64,000 nt of DNA from Meiothermus hypogaeus (GCF_003574035.1 NZ_QWKY01000008.1:1-64000); one strand, 5' to 3'. Shown: positions 33,410 through 42,203, counted from the first letter of the stretch. Notes: generated by a model not told the origin, from the sequence alone. Numbers and translations are program-made.

Positions 33410-34378
33410 TTAGCGTGCGGGTTGGGCGGGCTGAGCGGGGCTTTGCAGGCTCCGCAAGTCGAGCAGGAAGTTGCCCGTGGTGGGCACCATAATGGTCTGG
33501 ATATTGGGGGCCAGCTTTTCGGCCACCGTAAGCTGAACTACCTGGGGGCTTTGCCGCAGGGCTTCGCCGCGCAGCCGGATGGCCTGGGCCTCGCCTTCGG
33601 CCCGCAAGATGGCGGCGTCGCGTTCGCCCTTGGCCTGCACCACTGCCCGCTGGGCGGCAATTTCGGCCTGCTGGCGGCGGTTGACCTCGACCTGTACCTG
33701 TTGCTCGGCGGTCTGCTTTTCCTCAATCACCTTGGCAACCGAGGGCGGGATGTCAATCCGGCGCAGGAGTACCGAGATCAGTTCGATGTGCTGAGCGCCC
33801 AGGTCTTCGCGCAGTTCCTTGGTTACGGCGGCCTCGAGCTGGGTTCGCTGCGTACTGATGAGCTCAGCAGCGTTAAAAAGCCCCACCGCGTCGCGTACCT
33901 TGCTGCGAATTTGGGGGGTAATGAGGGTCTCGAGGTAATTGGGTCCCAGGTTGCGGTGGAGTTGCGGCGCTTCGTCCCGCTTAATGCGATACTGCACGGT
34001 TACATCTACCCCGATATCCAGACCCTCTTTACTGCGGGCATTGATGGCATCCTCCCCTGGGGTAGTGGCCCCGGATGGCGCGGGCCCCTTGGCGAGCGTG
34101 ACTTCTTTCAACCGGGCGTCGTACAGAATCACGCTTTGGATGCCCGGAATCACAATGCGAAAACCTTCCCCCAGTGGCGTGGGCTGCACACCGCCAAACA
34201 CATTGAACACCACGCCCACATTACCTGCCGGAACCACCACAAAGCTCTGCGAGATGGCCGCTATGGCCAGGCCGACCAGCAAGAGCGGCACCCCCAAAGC
34301 CCGCCGACCTCCAGGTTGAGCCAGCAAGAAGATGCCTAAGACCGCCACAACGATGCCCAAGAGTAAAAACATGCTCAC
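33410..34378 (-). CDS. SPFH/prohibitin-like membrane protein
   Basis: A 322-residue protein with an N-terminal membrane hairpin (residues 3-20 and 28-44), then a band-7/SPFH domain (SFVVVPAGNVGVVFNVFGGVQ...EGFRIVIPGIQSVILYDARLKEV). A long Ala/Glu/Gln-rich coiled coil follows (VIEEKQTAEQQVQVEVNRRQQAEIAAQRAVVQAKGERDAAILRAEGEAQAIRLRGE). This is the layout of prohibitins and stomatin relatives that form rings at the membrane and bind FtsH-type proteases or organise lipid domains. No protease gene is adjacent. The family is firm; the role is not known. Confidence 0.9.
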   Translation of the reverse strand: MSMFLLLGIVVAVLGIFLLAQPGGRRALGVPLLLVGLAIAAISQSFVVVPAGNVGVVFNVFGGVQPTPLGEGFRIVIPGIQSVILYDARLKEVTLAKGPAPSGATTPGEDAINARSKEGLDIGVDVTVQYRIKRDEAPQLHRNLGPNYLETLITPQIRSKVRDAVGLFNAAELISTQRTQLEAAVTKELREDLGAQHIELISVLLRRIDIPPSVAKVIEEKQTAEQQVQVEVNRRQQAEIAAQRAVVQAKGERDAAILRAEGEAQAIRLRGEALRQSPQVVQLTVAEKLAPNIQTIMVPTTGNFLLDLRSLQSPAQPAQPAR

Positions 34379-34445
34379 CTCACCCCTTTCAGCTTACGCT
34401 ACCAGTATCCGGGATAGAGCACCTCCTGCAAAAGAAGCAGATGAA

Positions 34446-34469
34446 AGCCGCAAGCTCTGGCTTGCGGCT
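34446..34469 (-). terminator. Probable terminator after the FmdB-like gene
   Basis: AGCCGCAAGC pairs perfectly with GCTTGCGGCT across TCTG. On the minus strand a T/C-rich tract (TTTCATCTGCTTCTTTTG) follows. It lies between the FmdB-like gene and the SPFH gene. Confidence 0.55.
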
Positions 34470-34494
34470 AGAGACATCAAGCGGTAAATGCCGC

Positions 34495-34746
34495 TCAGTC
34501 GGCTGCGGCCGAACAAGTGCCGGTAGCGCAGCTCGAGGTTTCCTTGGCTGGAGAGGAAGCAGTGGAGGAGGCTTTGGAGTCCTTGACGTACCAACCCGTG
34601 CCCTTGAATACCACGGCCGGGGCAAAGATCAGGCGTTTGATGGGAGCGCCGGTCTCGGGGTGGTGGGTGTAGGCGGGGTCGTGGAAGCTCTGTTCGAACT
34701 CGTACTGTTCGCCGGTCTCGAGGTTCTGGTAAACGTATCTGGGCAT
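34495..34746 (-). CDS. FmdB-family-like small protein without zinc cysteines
   Basis: An 83-residue protein starting MPRYVYQNLETGEQYEFEQSFHDPAYTHHPETGAPIKRLI, with a GGAG site before the ATG. The layout matches the FmdB zinc ribbon (Y-x-C-x-x-C-G-x-x-F...CP-x-CG), but both CxxC pairs are replaced (NLETGEQ and HHPETG). It cannot bind zinc in the usual way. The C-terminal tail contains two Cys (SSCATGTCSAAAD). An AVVFKGTGWYVKDSK segment, also typical of FmdB proteins, supports the relation. The function of the family is unsettled. Confidence 0.75.
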   Translation of the reverse strand: MPRYVYQNLETGEQYEFEQSFHDPAYTHHPETGAPIKRLIFAPAVVFKGTGWYVKDSKASSTASSPAKETSSCATGTCSAAAD

Positions 34747-34896
34747 AGCTGACTCCTGTGGGACAATTTTGTCTTGAGGGGTCACCTCCCTCACCCCGGC
34801 ATTTTGACAAACAACCCTCGTGACTGTCAACGTGGGTTTTTTTATGACCGCCATAACTTTTCTTTAGCGCCACCCTCGCGTGGAATACTGGTGGGT

Positions 34897-35442
34897 ATGA
34901 ACAAGCCCGAACGCCGAAGCTGGGCCAAGGAGGTGCGCAAAGGGTTGCCGACAGCGCAGTTATCCGCGCGGGTTGCGCAGCACCTGGCCCGCTTTTTGGC
35001 CTCGCATCAGGCCCGGCATATCCTGCTCTACAGTGCATTTGGCACCGAACTCGACCCTGCCGAGCTAAAAGTGCTTTACCCTGCTACTTACTACCTACCC
35101 AGGGCCCGCACCTATCAGCTCGAGGTGCACCCCCTGCCCTGCAAGCTGGTCAAACACAAATATGGTTTCTGGGAGCCTGCCGCCGAGACCCCTAAAGTAG
35201 ACCCCGAGATTCTGGATGCGGTGTTGGTGCCGGGGCTGGCCTTCGACCCCTGGGGCCACCGGCTGGGGTATGGGCAGGGCTTCTACGACCGTTTTCTGGC
35301 CCAGCTACCGCCCAGGACCCTGACCGTTGGCCTGGTAGCCGAAGCGCTGGTGGTGCCTGAACTGCCCCACGACCCCTGGGATGTGCCGGTACAGTTTCTG
35401 GCCACCGAGCAGGGGGTGCGGGCCGCGTTGGAAGCGCCGTAA
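34897..35442 (+). CDS. 5-formyltetrahydrofolate cyclo-ligase family protein
   Basis: A 181-residue enzyme that converts 5-formyl-THF to 5,10-methenyl-THF with ATP, salvaging the storage form of folate. The signature LVPGLAFDPWGHRLGYGQGFYDRFL lies near residues 109-133. The N-terminal basic helix KPERRSWAKEVRKGL and the HILLYSAFGTE-like strand are as expected. I use the ATG at 34897; an AATACT box seven bases before it suggests leaderless expression. The longer upstream frame has no family support. Confidence 0.92.
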   Translation: MNKPERRSWAKEVRKGLPTAQLSARVAQHLARFLASHQARHILLYSAFGTELDPAELKVLYPATYYLPRARTYQLEVHPLPCKLVKHKYGFWEPAAETPKVDPEILDAVLVPGLAFDPWGHRLGYGQGFYDRFLAQLPPRTLTVGLVAEALVVPELPHDPWDVPVQFLATEQGVRAALEAP

Positions 35443-35511
35443 TGCAGAGCAGTGTTGCAAAATGTCGCAGGCCAGAAGGTTAGATGCGCCTGTGTGCGTG
35501 AGATGCCCCGT

Positions 35512-36507
35512 TCAAGGAACCGCCAGATACCAGGGCGCGGGGTTGGTGGGAATGCCGCGCACGCGGATTTCGAAGTGCAGGTGGGGGCCGTTGGAAAGGC
35601 CGGTATTGCCCGAGTAGCCAATCAGGTCGCCGGCCTTTATGGTCTGGCCGGGCCGCACGGCGATGCGCGAAAGATGCCAGAAGCCGCTGCACACCCCCAG
35701 CCCGTGGTCGAGGGTGACCGCGCCCCCCCGCACGAAAAGCGTTTCGGCCAGGCCCACCACGCCGGGGGCTGGGGCGTAGACCGGGGTGCCCTCGGGAACG
35801 CCGTAGTCGAGCCCCTCGTGGTAGGAGTAGGTGCGCCCCTGGTCGTAGCTACGGCGGGTGCCGAAGGGGTCGGTGATGCGGTTGGTCTGGATGGGCTTCT
35901 GGAAGGAACCATGCCACTGCTGGGGGCGGTTGAAGTCACACGAACCGACCACCCGCAGCCGCTCGGCCCGGAGCTTTTCGGGTACCAGCAGGGCCCGGCG
36001 TTCCGGGGGCAGTTGCAGGATGAAGCGTCCAAAGGTTCCGGCCACGACCCGAACCTCGAGCCTCACCGCCTCGCCGCCCACCCGCAGCAGGGCCGGGTAG
36101 ACCCCAGGGGCTTGCAGGGCCGGAATCGGGAGCAAAACGCGGTTTTGCTGAATGGGATAGGTGCTGTTCAGGAAGCGCACCTCGCCCTGTACCGGCTCCG
36201 GGGCAATAATCCGGACCACGGCCAGATGGCCCTGAACGGTCTGGCGGGGCCACTCGAGGGCCTCGATGGGAGCCGGGGTCTGGGTCAGCCGGTAGACGCT
36301 AACACTGGGCTGCCCGCTAATGCGTAAAACCTGTCCCACCCGAAGCTGGGTGGGGTCGCTGAGGTTGTTGAGCACCTGTAGAGCTTCCACGGTTGTGTCG
36401 TACTGCTTGGCAATACGGTAGAGGGTCTCGCCGGGCCTGACGGTATGGGTGGTCTGGGCCCACGCCAGGGAATACAGGGTAAGGAGGGCAAAAAGCCAGC
36501 AACGCAT
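35512..36507 (-). CDS. LysM and M23 peptidase domain protein
   Basis: A 331-residue secreted protein: signal peptide MRCWLFALLTLYSLAWAQ, a LysM domain (residues 20-65, HTVRPGETLYRIAKQYDTTVEALQVLNNLSDPTQLRVGQVLRI), a linker of beta type and a C-terminal M23 domain. The zinc ligands are present: His and Asp in YHEGLDYGVP and HLHFEIR at the end. The Gly-rich loop reads GLGVCSGFWHLS, with a Cys. It should be an active endopeptidase acting on peptidoglycan, or an EnvC/NlpD-like activator. No amidase gene is nearby. Confidence 0.9.
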   Translation of the reverse strand: MRCWLFALLTLYSLAWAQTTHTVRPGETLYRIAKQYDTTVEALQVLNNLSDPTQLRVGQVLRISGQPSVSVYRLTQTPAPIEALEWPRQTVQGHLAVVRIIAPEPVQGEVRFLNSTYPIQQNRVLLPIPALQAPGVYPALLRVGGEAVRLEVRVVAGTFGRFILQLPPERRALLVPEKLRAERLRVVGSCDFNRPQQWHGSFQKPIQTNRITDPFGTRRSYDQGRTYSYHEGLDYGVPEGTPVYAPAPGVVGLAETLFVRGGAVTLDHGLGVCSGFWHLSRIAVRPGQTIKAGDLIGYSGNTGLSNGPHLHFEIRVRGIPTNPAPWYLAVP

Positions 36508-36603
36508 AAGGTCAGTCTAGCGGCTAAGCGGTGGTTTGGGGTCAGGAACAGCCGAGGGTCGAATGCGGAGCCGTTTGGGCTATTGGTTAGGGGCTATCAA
36601 TCC

Positions 36604-37998
36604 TCAAAAGCAGTCGTACTCGGGCCAGTGCCGCACGGCCTTGGTGGCGTTCTCCAGGCCCCGCCGCAACTCCGCGATAAAGCTCCAGTCGTTCCAGGGG
36701 CGGCTGTTGAAGAGGGCTGCCAGGACCACCCCCTCCGGTAGGCGCAGCAGCAGGGTACGGCTTCCGGCGAAAGCTCCGTCGTGGCTCCACTCGAGCTGCT
36801 CGGGGGGCAGGGAGAGTACTGGGGACATTTTGGCCGGTGGGTTGCGGGGGTCGCTGCTGCCCTGGCCGGAGGTTTTGCCGGGTGGCAGGGCCTGGGCCTG
36901 GGGCTGGGGAACCCGCACCCCCCAGCCCAGGGCGTAATAGCGTGGGGTCTTTTCGTACTGGGGCAGCTTGGGGCGGCGCAGCATCTCGCGCAGAGCTTCG
37001 TGGGAGAGAAGAGTCGGCCCACGCCAGCCTTCCAGGGCCACCACCAGGCGCACCAGGTCGGGGGCCGAGGCCACCAGGCCGCCGTTGGCGGTGTGGGCCT
37101 CGAGGTAGAACTCGCCATAGGGCCGGTTGACCAGGCTACCGTCCACCACCGACTTGACCAGCGGAGCACCCGGAAAATCGTAGTAGCGCACCTCGCCTTT
37201 GAGGCGGTCTTGCAGACGGGTTTTGCCCGCGCGCACACTATAAATGCCCAGCGGTTGCAGCATGGATTGCACATAGACTTCGTATGGCTGGCCGCTCAGC
37301 TTCTCGATGACCTGTCCCAGTACGGCATAGCCCAGGTTGGAATAGGCCGAGCGGCTGCCGGGGGCAAACTGGAGCTTGCGGCTCATCATGAAGGCGATTA
37401 ACTCCTGGCTGCTCAGGCGCTCGGGCCGCTGCATAGCCCTGGCAATGTCGGTCAGGGTGGGGCGGAACATGGGGTCGCCGGCCCAGCCCCGATGCCAGCC
37501 CCCGGAGTGTTGCAAGAGATCGCGCAGGGTGATGTTTTTCAGGCGGGGGTCGGCTATCTGGCCGCCAAAGGGGGGCATCTTAACCAGATCGAAGGCTTTT
37601 TCGTGCAAAAAGCTGTTCAGGTCGGGATAGACCCCCCTGGACACCAGGCTCTCGCCCAGATGGAGCACTGCGACGGCCGTGATGGGCTTGCTAAGGCTGG
37701 CCAGCCGAAAAAGCGCGTCGGGTTGCACCGGTTCTTTGGTTCGCACATCGGCCAGCCCGTAGCCCCGCGAAAGCACCAGCCGCCCGTCCTTGGCCACGGC
37801 CAGGGCTGCACCGGGAATCTGGTAGCGCTCCAGGAGCCTTTGCATCACCCGGTCATAGGGCTCGAGGCTTGCCGCGCTGTAGCTGGTGATGGGGCGGCCG
37901 GAGGGATAGGTCGGCGCAGGGGGTATGCAGAGGGTCTGGGCCAGGCTCCAACCCACCAGAAGGGTCAGGCCAAAGAGCCATTGGGGAGGGCGTGTCAT
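36604..37998 (-). CDS. Beta-lactamase-fold serine hydrolase (class C type)
   Basis: A 464-residue secreted protein with a signal peptide (MTRPPQWLFGLTLLVGWSLAQ). The active-site motifs are SLSK at residues 101-104 and YSN at 219-221, with HDGAFAGSRT near residue 415 in place of KTG/HTG. This is the class C beta-lactamase and D,D-peptidase fold, which also includes esterases. Antibiotic resistance cannot be assumed; a role in cell wall remodelling or ester hydrolysis is as likely. The N-terminal FRLASLSKPITA and GLADVRTKEPVQPDALF segments are typical. Confidence 0.87.
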   Translation of the reverse strand: MTRPPQWLFGLTLLVGWSLAQTLCIPPAPTYPSGRPITSYSAASLEPYDRVMQRLLERYQIPGAALAVAKDGRLVLSRGYGLADVRTKEPVQPDALFRLASLSKPITAVAVLHLGESLVSRGVYPDLNSFLHEKAFDLVKMPPFGGQIADPRLKNITLRDLLQHSGGWHRGWAGDPMFRPTLTDIARAMQRPERLSSQELIAFMMSRKLQFAPGSRSAYSNLGYAVLGQVIEKLSGQPYEVYVQSMLQPLGIYSVRAGKTRLQDRLKGEVRYYDFPGAPLVKSVVDGSLVNRPYGEFYLEAHTANGGLVASAPDLVRLVVALEGWRGPTLLSHEALREMLRRPKLPQYEKTPRYYALGWGVRVPQPQAQALPPGKTSGQGSSDPRNPPAKMSPVLSLPPEQLEWSHDGAFAGSRTLLLRLPEGVVLAALFNSRPWNDWSFIAELRRGLENATKAVRHWPEYDCF

Positions 37999-38017
37999 CT
38001 GCTTTCTACCGATTTTG

Positions 38018-38383
38018 TCAGGTGGTCTCCTGGAGGTTTTCCTCCAGTATGACCAGCCAGTAGGGGAGGGTGCGCTGGATCAGGTCCCAGAGAATCTCGT
38101 CCTGGATGCCAAAGTGTAGACGTCCCACCAGGTCGGGCAGGTCCAGGATGCTGCGCCAGTCGAGCTCGGCCAGCGCCTCTCGCTCGCTTTTATGCAGGGT
38201 GGCGGCAATTACGCCGATCTGCTGCAGGTTGTATCGCACGGCGTCCTGGGTGCGCCCATCGGCGGCAAACTCAGCAAACTCCATGCCGGCGGTATAGTCC
38301 AGGATGCGCTGGGCGGTTTGTTGCATCTGCCCCAGGTGCACCTGCTTCAGCAGGTGGGGGTTGGGGAGATCGGGGTTGCGCAT
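38018..38383 (-). CDS. HepT-like protein (MNT/HepT module)
   Basis: A 121-residue helical protein of the HepT/DUF86 kind: MQQTAQRILDYTAGMEFAEFAADGRTQDAVRYNLQQIG, then LPDLVGRLHFGIQDEILWDLIQRTLP. The second segment corresponds to the RNxxxHxY region of HepT toxins, here reduced to GRLHFG, so RNase activity is doubtful by motif. It follows the nucleotidyltransferase gene at a distance of seven bases if the start is 38383; a longer start at 38410 would overlap it. The pair is a probable toxin-antitoxin module. Confidence 0.8.
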   Translation of the reverse strand: MRNPDLPNPHLLKQVHLGQMQQTAQRILDYTAGMEFAEFAADGRTQDAVRYNLQQIGVIAATLHKSEREALAELDWRSILDLPDLVGRLHFGIQDEILWDLIQRTLPYWLVILEENLQETT

Positions 38384-38390
38384 AAGTACC

Positions 38391-38753
38391 CTATACCAGT
38401 TGCAGCGCATCGGCCTCGATGTGCGGACGCAGCTCGGCGGGCACCTTTTTGGCGCTGACCAGATCTACCTTGCAGCCCAGCAGGTCTTCTAGCTCGTGTT
38501 TAAGGCCGATGTAGTGTTCGAAGGTGGGAAGCTCCAGGCGCACCAGAAAATCCACGTCGCTTCTGGCATTGGCTTCGTCGCGGGCGGTGGAGCCAAACAA
38601 ATACAGGCTTTTGATCTGATAACGTTCGGTCAGGCCTGGCAGGCGCTCTTCCAGAATGGCCAGCACGCTTCCCCTGCGCATGAGACCATAGTACAGCCTG
38701 GCCCTGGCGACCATCGAGGCGGGTATGTCAGTCCAGACCCACTCGAGCCCCAT
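38391..38753 (-). CDS. MntA-like nucleotidyltransferase antitoxin
   Basis: A 120-residue minimal nucleotidyltransferase. The motif GSTARDEANARSDVDFLVRLE holds the GS and the DxD metal ligands; a third acidic residue is in KVDLVSA. MntA proteins AMPylate their HepT partner and so neutralise it. The next gene downstream is HepT-like, which agrees. A start at an internal ATG (38681, MRRGSVLAILEE) would match the usual family N-terminus better. Its promoter region is shared with the divergent cobalamin adenosyltransferase gene. Confidence 0.82.
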   Translation of the reverse strand: MGLEWVWTDIPASMVARARLYYGLMRRGSVLAILEERLPGLTERYQIKSLYLFGSTARDEANARSDVDFLVRLELPTFEHYIGLKHELEDLLGCKVDLVSAKKVPAELRPHIEADALQLV

Positions 38754-38774
38754 CGAATGGGGTTAAATGAGTGC

Positions 38775-39338
38775 ATGAAAATCTACACCAAAACCGGCGA
38801 CGCGGGCGAGACCGGCCTCTACGGGGCCGACCGGGTGGGCAAAGATCATCCTCGGGTAGAGGCCTACGGCACTGTGGACGAAGCCAACAGCGCCATTGGG
38901 CTGGCCCGCGCGGCCCTGCCCGCCGCCCATGCCGATGTCCAGGCCGACCTCGAGTACCTCCAGAACGCCCTTTTCGACCTGGGGGCCGACCTCGCTACCC
39001 GCAAGGGTGGCCCCTACGAGCGCAACCTGGCCCGCATGGACGCCGCGGATGTGGATAAGCTCGAGGCCCTGATTGACCGCTACCAGGAAGAAGCCCCCCG
39101 CTTTACCGGCTTCATCCACCCCGGCGGCCACCCGGCCTCGGCGGCTTTGCACCTGGCCCGCACCATCGCCCGCAGGGCCGAGCGCCGGGTGGTCGAGCTG
39201 ATGCGCACCGAGGAGGTCAACCCGGAGGCCCTGCGCTACCTCAACCGGCTCTCCGACCTGCTCTTTACGCTGGCTCGAGTGGTCAATAAGCGCGAAGGCT
39301 TCTCTGAAGAGAAGTGGCTGGTCAAAAAGCGCAGGTAG
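38775..39338 (+). CDS. Cob(I)alamin adenosyltransferase, PduO type
   Basis: A 187-residue enzyme that adenosylates cob(I)alamin with ATP to form coenzyme B12. The N-terminal MKIYTKTGDAGETGLYGADRVGKD is the ATP-binding loop of PduO-type enzymes, and FIHPGGHPASAALHLARTIARRAERRVVEL and RYLNRLSDLLFTLAR complete the trimeric helical bundle. The start at 38775 matches the family N-terminus; the longer upstream frame overlaps the divergent gene. A BtuF-like gene follows, which fits corrinoid handling. Confidence 0.94.
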   Translation: MKIYTKTGDAGETGLYGADRVGKDHPRVEAYGTVDEANSAIGLARAALPAAHADVQADLEYLQNALFDLGADLATRKGGPYERNLARMDAADVDKLEALIDRYQEEAPRFTGFIHPGGHPASAALHLARTIARRAERRVVELMRTEEVNPEALRYLNRLSDLLFTLARVVNKREGFSEEKWLVKKRR

Positions 39339-39362
39339 ACGGTAGCCTTCAGATATGACGGT

Positions 39363-40148
39363 ATGCGCCTCGTAAGCCTTACCTGCTCCAACACCGAGAT
39401 TGTCTGGGCCCTGGGCTGCTTGAACTGGCTTGTGGGGGTGGACAGCAACTCCGATTTTCCCCCCGAAGTGGCCCGCCTGCCCCGGGTAGGGCCCGACTTG
39501 CAAATAGACCTGGACAAGGTCGAAGCCCTGCGGCCCGACCTGGTGCTGGCCAGCCTGAGCGTGCCGGGGATGGAGCGGGTGGTGGAGGGTCTTGAAAAGC
39601 GAAAAATACCCCACCTGGTGCTTGACCCCCAGACCTTGCAGGACGTGTACACCGATATCGAGCGGGTGGCCCGGTGGCTGGGGTTGGAGCAGCAGGGCCG
39701 CTTTGTGGTGCGGGCCATGCAGCAGCAAATAGCCCAGGCCCGTGGCACCCTGCCGCACTGGGTGCGGCCCCCCAGGGTGATGGTGGAGTGGTGGCCCCGA
39801 CCCATGATTGCTGCCGGACGGGATAGCTGGGTCACGCAGATGCTGGCAGCGCTGGGTGCAGAAAACGCTTTTGCCCACCTGCCGGTGCGCTCCAAGCCCC
39901 TCACCCCCGCCGAGGTGGAGGAAGCCCAGCCCGACCTGATCACGGTCTCGTGGTGCGGCGCCAAAAAACTGCGCCCGGAGGTGGTGTTCAGTCGGAAGCT
40001 GGACATTCCCGCTCTCAAGAATCGGCAGGTCTATGCCCTCGAGGAAGCCTACCTGGGCCGGCCTGGGCCGCGCCTGGCCGAGGGCGTGAAAAGGCTGGCC
40101 GAACTCTTACGAAACGTGCCGGTCTGGCAGCACGGGGGAAGGCCATGA
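39363..40148 (+). CDS. BtuF-like cobalamin/iron-type binding protein without signal peptide
   Basis: A 261-residue protein with the periplasmic-binding helical-backbone fold of BtuF/FhuD: MRLVSLTCSNTEIVWALGCLNWLVGVDSNSDFPPEV, VEALRPDLVLAS, then PRVMVEWWPRPMIAAGRDSWVTQMLAALGAENAF. It begins directly with the first strand and has no export signal, unlike transporter-bound relatives. It may work in the cytosol, perhaps handing on corrinoid next to the adenosyltransferase, or its signal sequence may have been lost. It overlaps the following small gene by four bases (ATGA). Confidence 0.82.
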   Translation: MRLVSLTCSNTEIVWALGCLNWLVGVDSNSDFPPEVARLPRVGPDLQIDLDKVEALRPDLVLASLSVPGMERVVEGLEKRKIPHLVLDPQTLQDVYTDIERVARWLGLEQQGRFVVRAMQQQIAQARGTLPHWVRPPRVMVEWWPRPMIAAGRDSWVTQMLAALGAENAFAHLPVRSKPLTPAEVEEAQPDLITVSWCGAKKLRPEVVFSRKLDIPALKNRQVYALEEAYLGRPGPRLAEGVKRLAELLRNVPVWQHGGRP

Positions 40149-40450
40149 CCCCCCTCAAAGCGGTCACGCTCTGGGTGCGCCCCAAAGGCGAAGCCCCTTT
40201 GCCCGAGGCCCGGGTTTTGCTGGAGGGCCTTTTGGCGACCTTTTACGAGGCCTTTCCGGAATACGGGGGAATGCTGGTGTTTAGCCAGTCTCCGCGCCTA
40301 CCCTGTTATGTGTTCGTCTATGTGCGCCAGGGCTGCACAGGTTTATACCCCAGCGCTGGGCAGTTCTTGCAGGGGCTGTTACAGCAGGCCTTTCCTCAGG
40401 CGGAAGTGCGGGCGTATGGGCGGGTCTGGCAAGAGGTGTTTAACGCCTGA
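40145..40450 (+). CDS. Small protein of unknown function
   Basis: A 101-residue protein translated from an ATG overlapping the BtuF-like stop (ATGA). The sequence alternates strands and helices (KAVTLWVRPKGEAPLPEARVLLEGLLATFYEAFPEYGGMLVFSQSPRLPCYVFVYV) and is plausible as a single globular domain. I recognise no family. Its 3' end overlaps the convergent WD40 gene by 11 bases. Co-translation with the corrinoid-linked genes is the only hint of function. Confidence 0.65.
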   Translation: MTPLKAVTLWVRPKGEAPLPEARVLLEGLLATFYEAFPEYGGMLVFSQSPRLPCYVFVYVRQGCTGLYPSAGQFLQGLLQQAFPQAEVRAYGRVWQEVFNA

Positions 40451-42203
40451 ACAGAGCGACCGTTCCAGCTTTTCGCAGCGTCCCGCTGCCCGCAGCCAGG
40501 CGCCCGTCCTTGCTCCAGGCCACGGCGTAGAGGGGGCGGGCAAAGCCGGGGATGGTCTCCAGTAGCTGGCCCTGCACACTCCAAAGCCGCAAGGCTTTAT
40601 CCCAGCCTACGCTGGCGATCCGCAAGCCATCGGGCGAGAAGGCCAGGGCCTGGGCGGCTTCGGTATGGCCTTGCAGGGTTCGTAGCAGTGCGCCCGAGCG
40701 GGCATCCCAGAGCTTCAGGGTTTGGTCGTGGCTGGCGGTGGCCAGGGTGCGCCCATCGGGGCTCAGGGCCAGGCCGTAGATGCCCCTGGCATGGGCCATG
40801 AGGCGGCGCTCGAGGCGTACCCCTTCGGGACCGAGCGCCCACCAGGCCAGACTTTCATCGCTGCTGCTGCTATAAAGCGTTCGGCCATCCCGGCTCCAGG
40901 CCAGGCCCGTGAGGTGCGACTCGTGGGCGCGAAACTCGAGCACCTTCTTTCCCGCTTGCCAGTCCCAAACAAAGAGCAGCCGGTCGCGACCCCCGCTGGC
41001 CAGGGCCCGCCCGTTGGGGGCAAAAGCCAGGGCCCCCACCCCGTTTCCGTGGGCCCCCAAGGTCTGTAAGAGCCGCCCGCTGGCCACCTGGTAGATGCGG
41101 GTCAGGCCGTCGCGGCTGCCTGCGGCCAGGTGCCGCCCATCCGGGCTGAAGGCCAGCGCGGTAATCTCTAGCTCGGCCCCAGTGAGCCTTCGCACGGGCT
41201 GGCCCCTTTGGTTCCATAGCCAGACCTCGCCCTCCCAGCCTCCGCTGGCCAGGAGGCTGCCATCCGGGCTGAAGGTTAACACGGCCACCGAGGCCGCGGG
41301 AGGCTCCTGGGTCTGGAGCAGTGCCCCCTGCAGGTTCCATAGCCGGGCTCGCCCATCGTCGTGGCCGCTCAGAAGCTGGTTCCCGGACACCGCCAGGCTC
41401 AGCACCGAAGTGGTCTGTAGCCTTCGCAGGGGCTGCTCGCCCTGCCAGAAGATAATCTGCCCGTCCTGACCGCCACTAATGAGCTGCCCGTTGCCACTCC
41501 AGACCAGGGCGCTAACCGCAAGGCTGTGGGCCCTAAACTGCCGGACAAAGCTACCCCTGGCATCCCAGAGCTGAATTCGCCCATCGCGGTCTCCCGTGGC
41601 CAAGCGCCCATCACGCCCCCAGGCCAGGGCCCGCACCGAGAGCCGCCCCAAGAGAGGAAGGCGGCTGCCATCGCGGGGGTTCAACAAAAGCGCCCCGTCC
41701 AGCCCGCCTGCTGCCAGCAGCGTGCCATCGGGCGAGAACCCTACTCCATAGATCCAGTTGCGCCCCAGGCTCAGTTGCTGCGCCTGTCCTTGCCTTGTCC
41801 ACAGCCACAGTTCCCCGTCGGCGCTGCCGCTCAGAATGTGTCCGCCGTCCGGGCTGAAGCGGGCCGACCAGACCTGATCGCGGTGCCCTTGCAGCACCCC
41901 CATGCTGGCTCCGCTGCCGGGGTTCCAGAGTCGCAGGGTGGTGTCGGCAGCACCGCTCAACAGGGTTCCATCCGGGGCCACATCTAATGTATGCACGGTG
42001 TCGGCGTGCCCGCTCAGGGTGCGCACCAAACGCCCATCGGGCCGGTAAAGCTGAACATAGGCGTCGGCCCCCACCGCCAGAACGCCACCCGGGCCTATAG
42101 CCACAGCGCTCACTGGGGCCCGATGCCCGGCCAGGAGCTGCACGGGCTGCTGGGCCAGCGCACAGGTCAGGCCCACCACCATCCAACCAAGCCATTTCCA
42201 CAC
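40440..42203 (-). CDS. Secreted WD40 repeat protein
   Basis: A 587-residue protein with a signal peptide (MWKWLGWMVVGLTCALAQ) followed by about thirteen WD40 repeats that fill the rest of the chain. Typical units are SGAADTTLRLWNPGSGASMGVLQGH and ATASHDQTLKLWDARSGALLRTLQGH, each with the GH and WD-like dipeptides. This would form one or two beta-propellers outside the membrane and serve as a binding platform. No enzymatic domain is attached. The binding partner is unknown. It overlaps the convergent small gene at its 3' end. Confidence 0.92.
   Translation of the reverse strand: MWKWLGWMVVGLTCALAQQPVQLLAGHRAPVSAVAIGPGGVLAVGADAYVQLYRPDGRLVRTLSGHADTVHTLDVAPDGTLLSGAADTTLRLWNPGSGASMGVLQGHRDQVWSARFSPDGGHILSGSADGELWLWTRQGQAQQLSLGRNWIYGVGFSPDGTLLAAGGLDGALLLNPRDGSRLPLLGRLSVRALAWGRDGRLATGDRDGRIQLWDARGSFVRQFRAHSLAVSALVWSGNGQLISGGQDGQIIFWQGEQPLRRLQTTSVLSLAVSGNQLLSGHDDGRARLWNLQGALLQTQEPPAASVAVLTFSPDGSLLASGGWEGEVWLWNQRGQPVRRLTGAELEITALAFSPDGRHLAAGSRDGLTRIYQVASGRLLQTLGAHGNGVGALAFAPNGRALASGGRDRLLFVWDWQAGKKVLEFRAHESHLTGLAWSRDGRTLYSSSSDESLAWWALGPEGVRLERRLMAHARGIYGLALSPDGRTLATASHDQTLKLWDARSGALLRTLQGHTEAAQALAFSPDGLRIASVGWDKALRLWSVQGQLLETIPGFARPLYAVAWSKDGRLAAGSGTLRKAGTVALFRR

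Noticed and set aside
36604-37998. Annotation as an antibiotic-resistance AmpC beta-lactamase
   Set aside because: SxxK and YSN are shared by peptidases and esterases of the fold; the sequence is long and lacks a canonical KTG, so resistance cannot be claimed.
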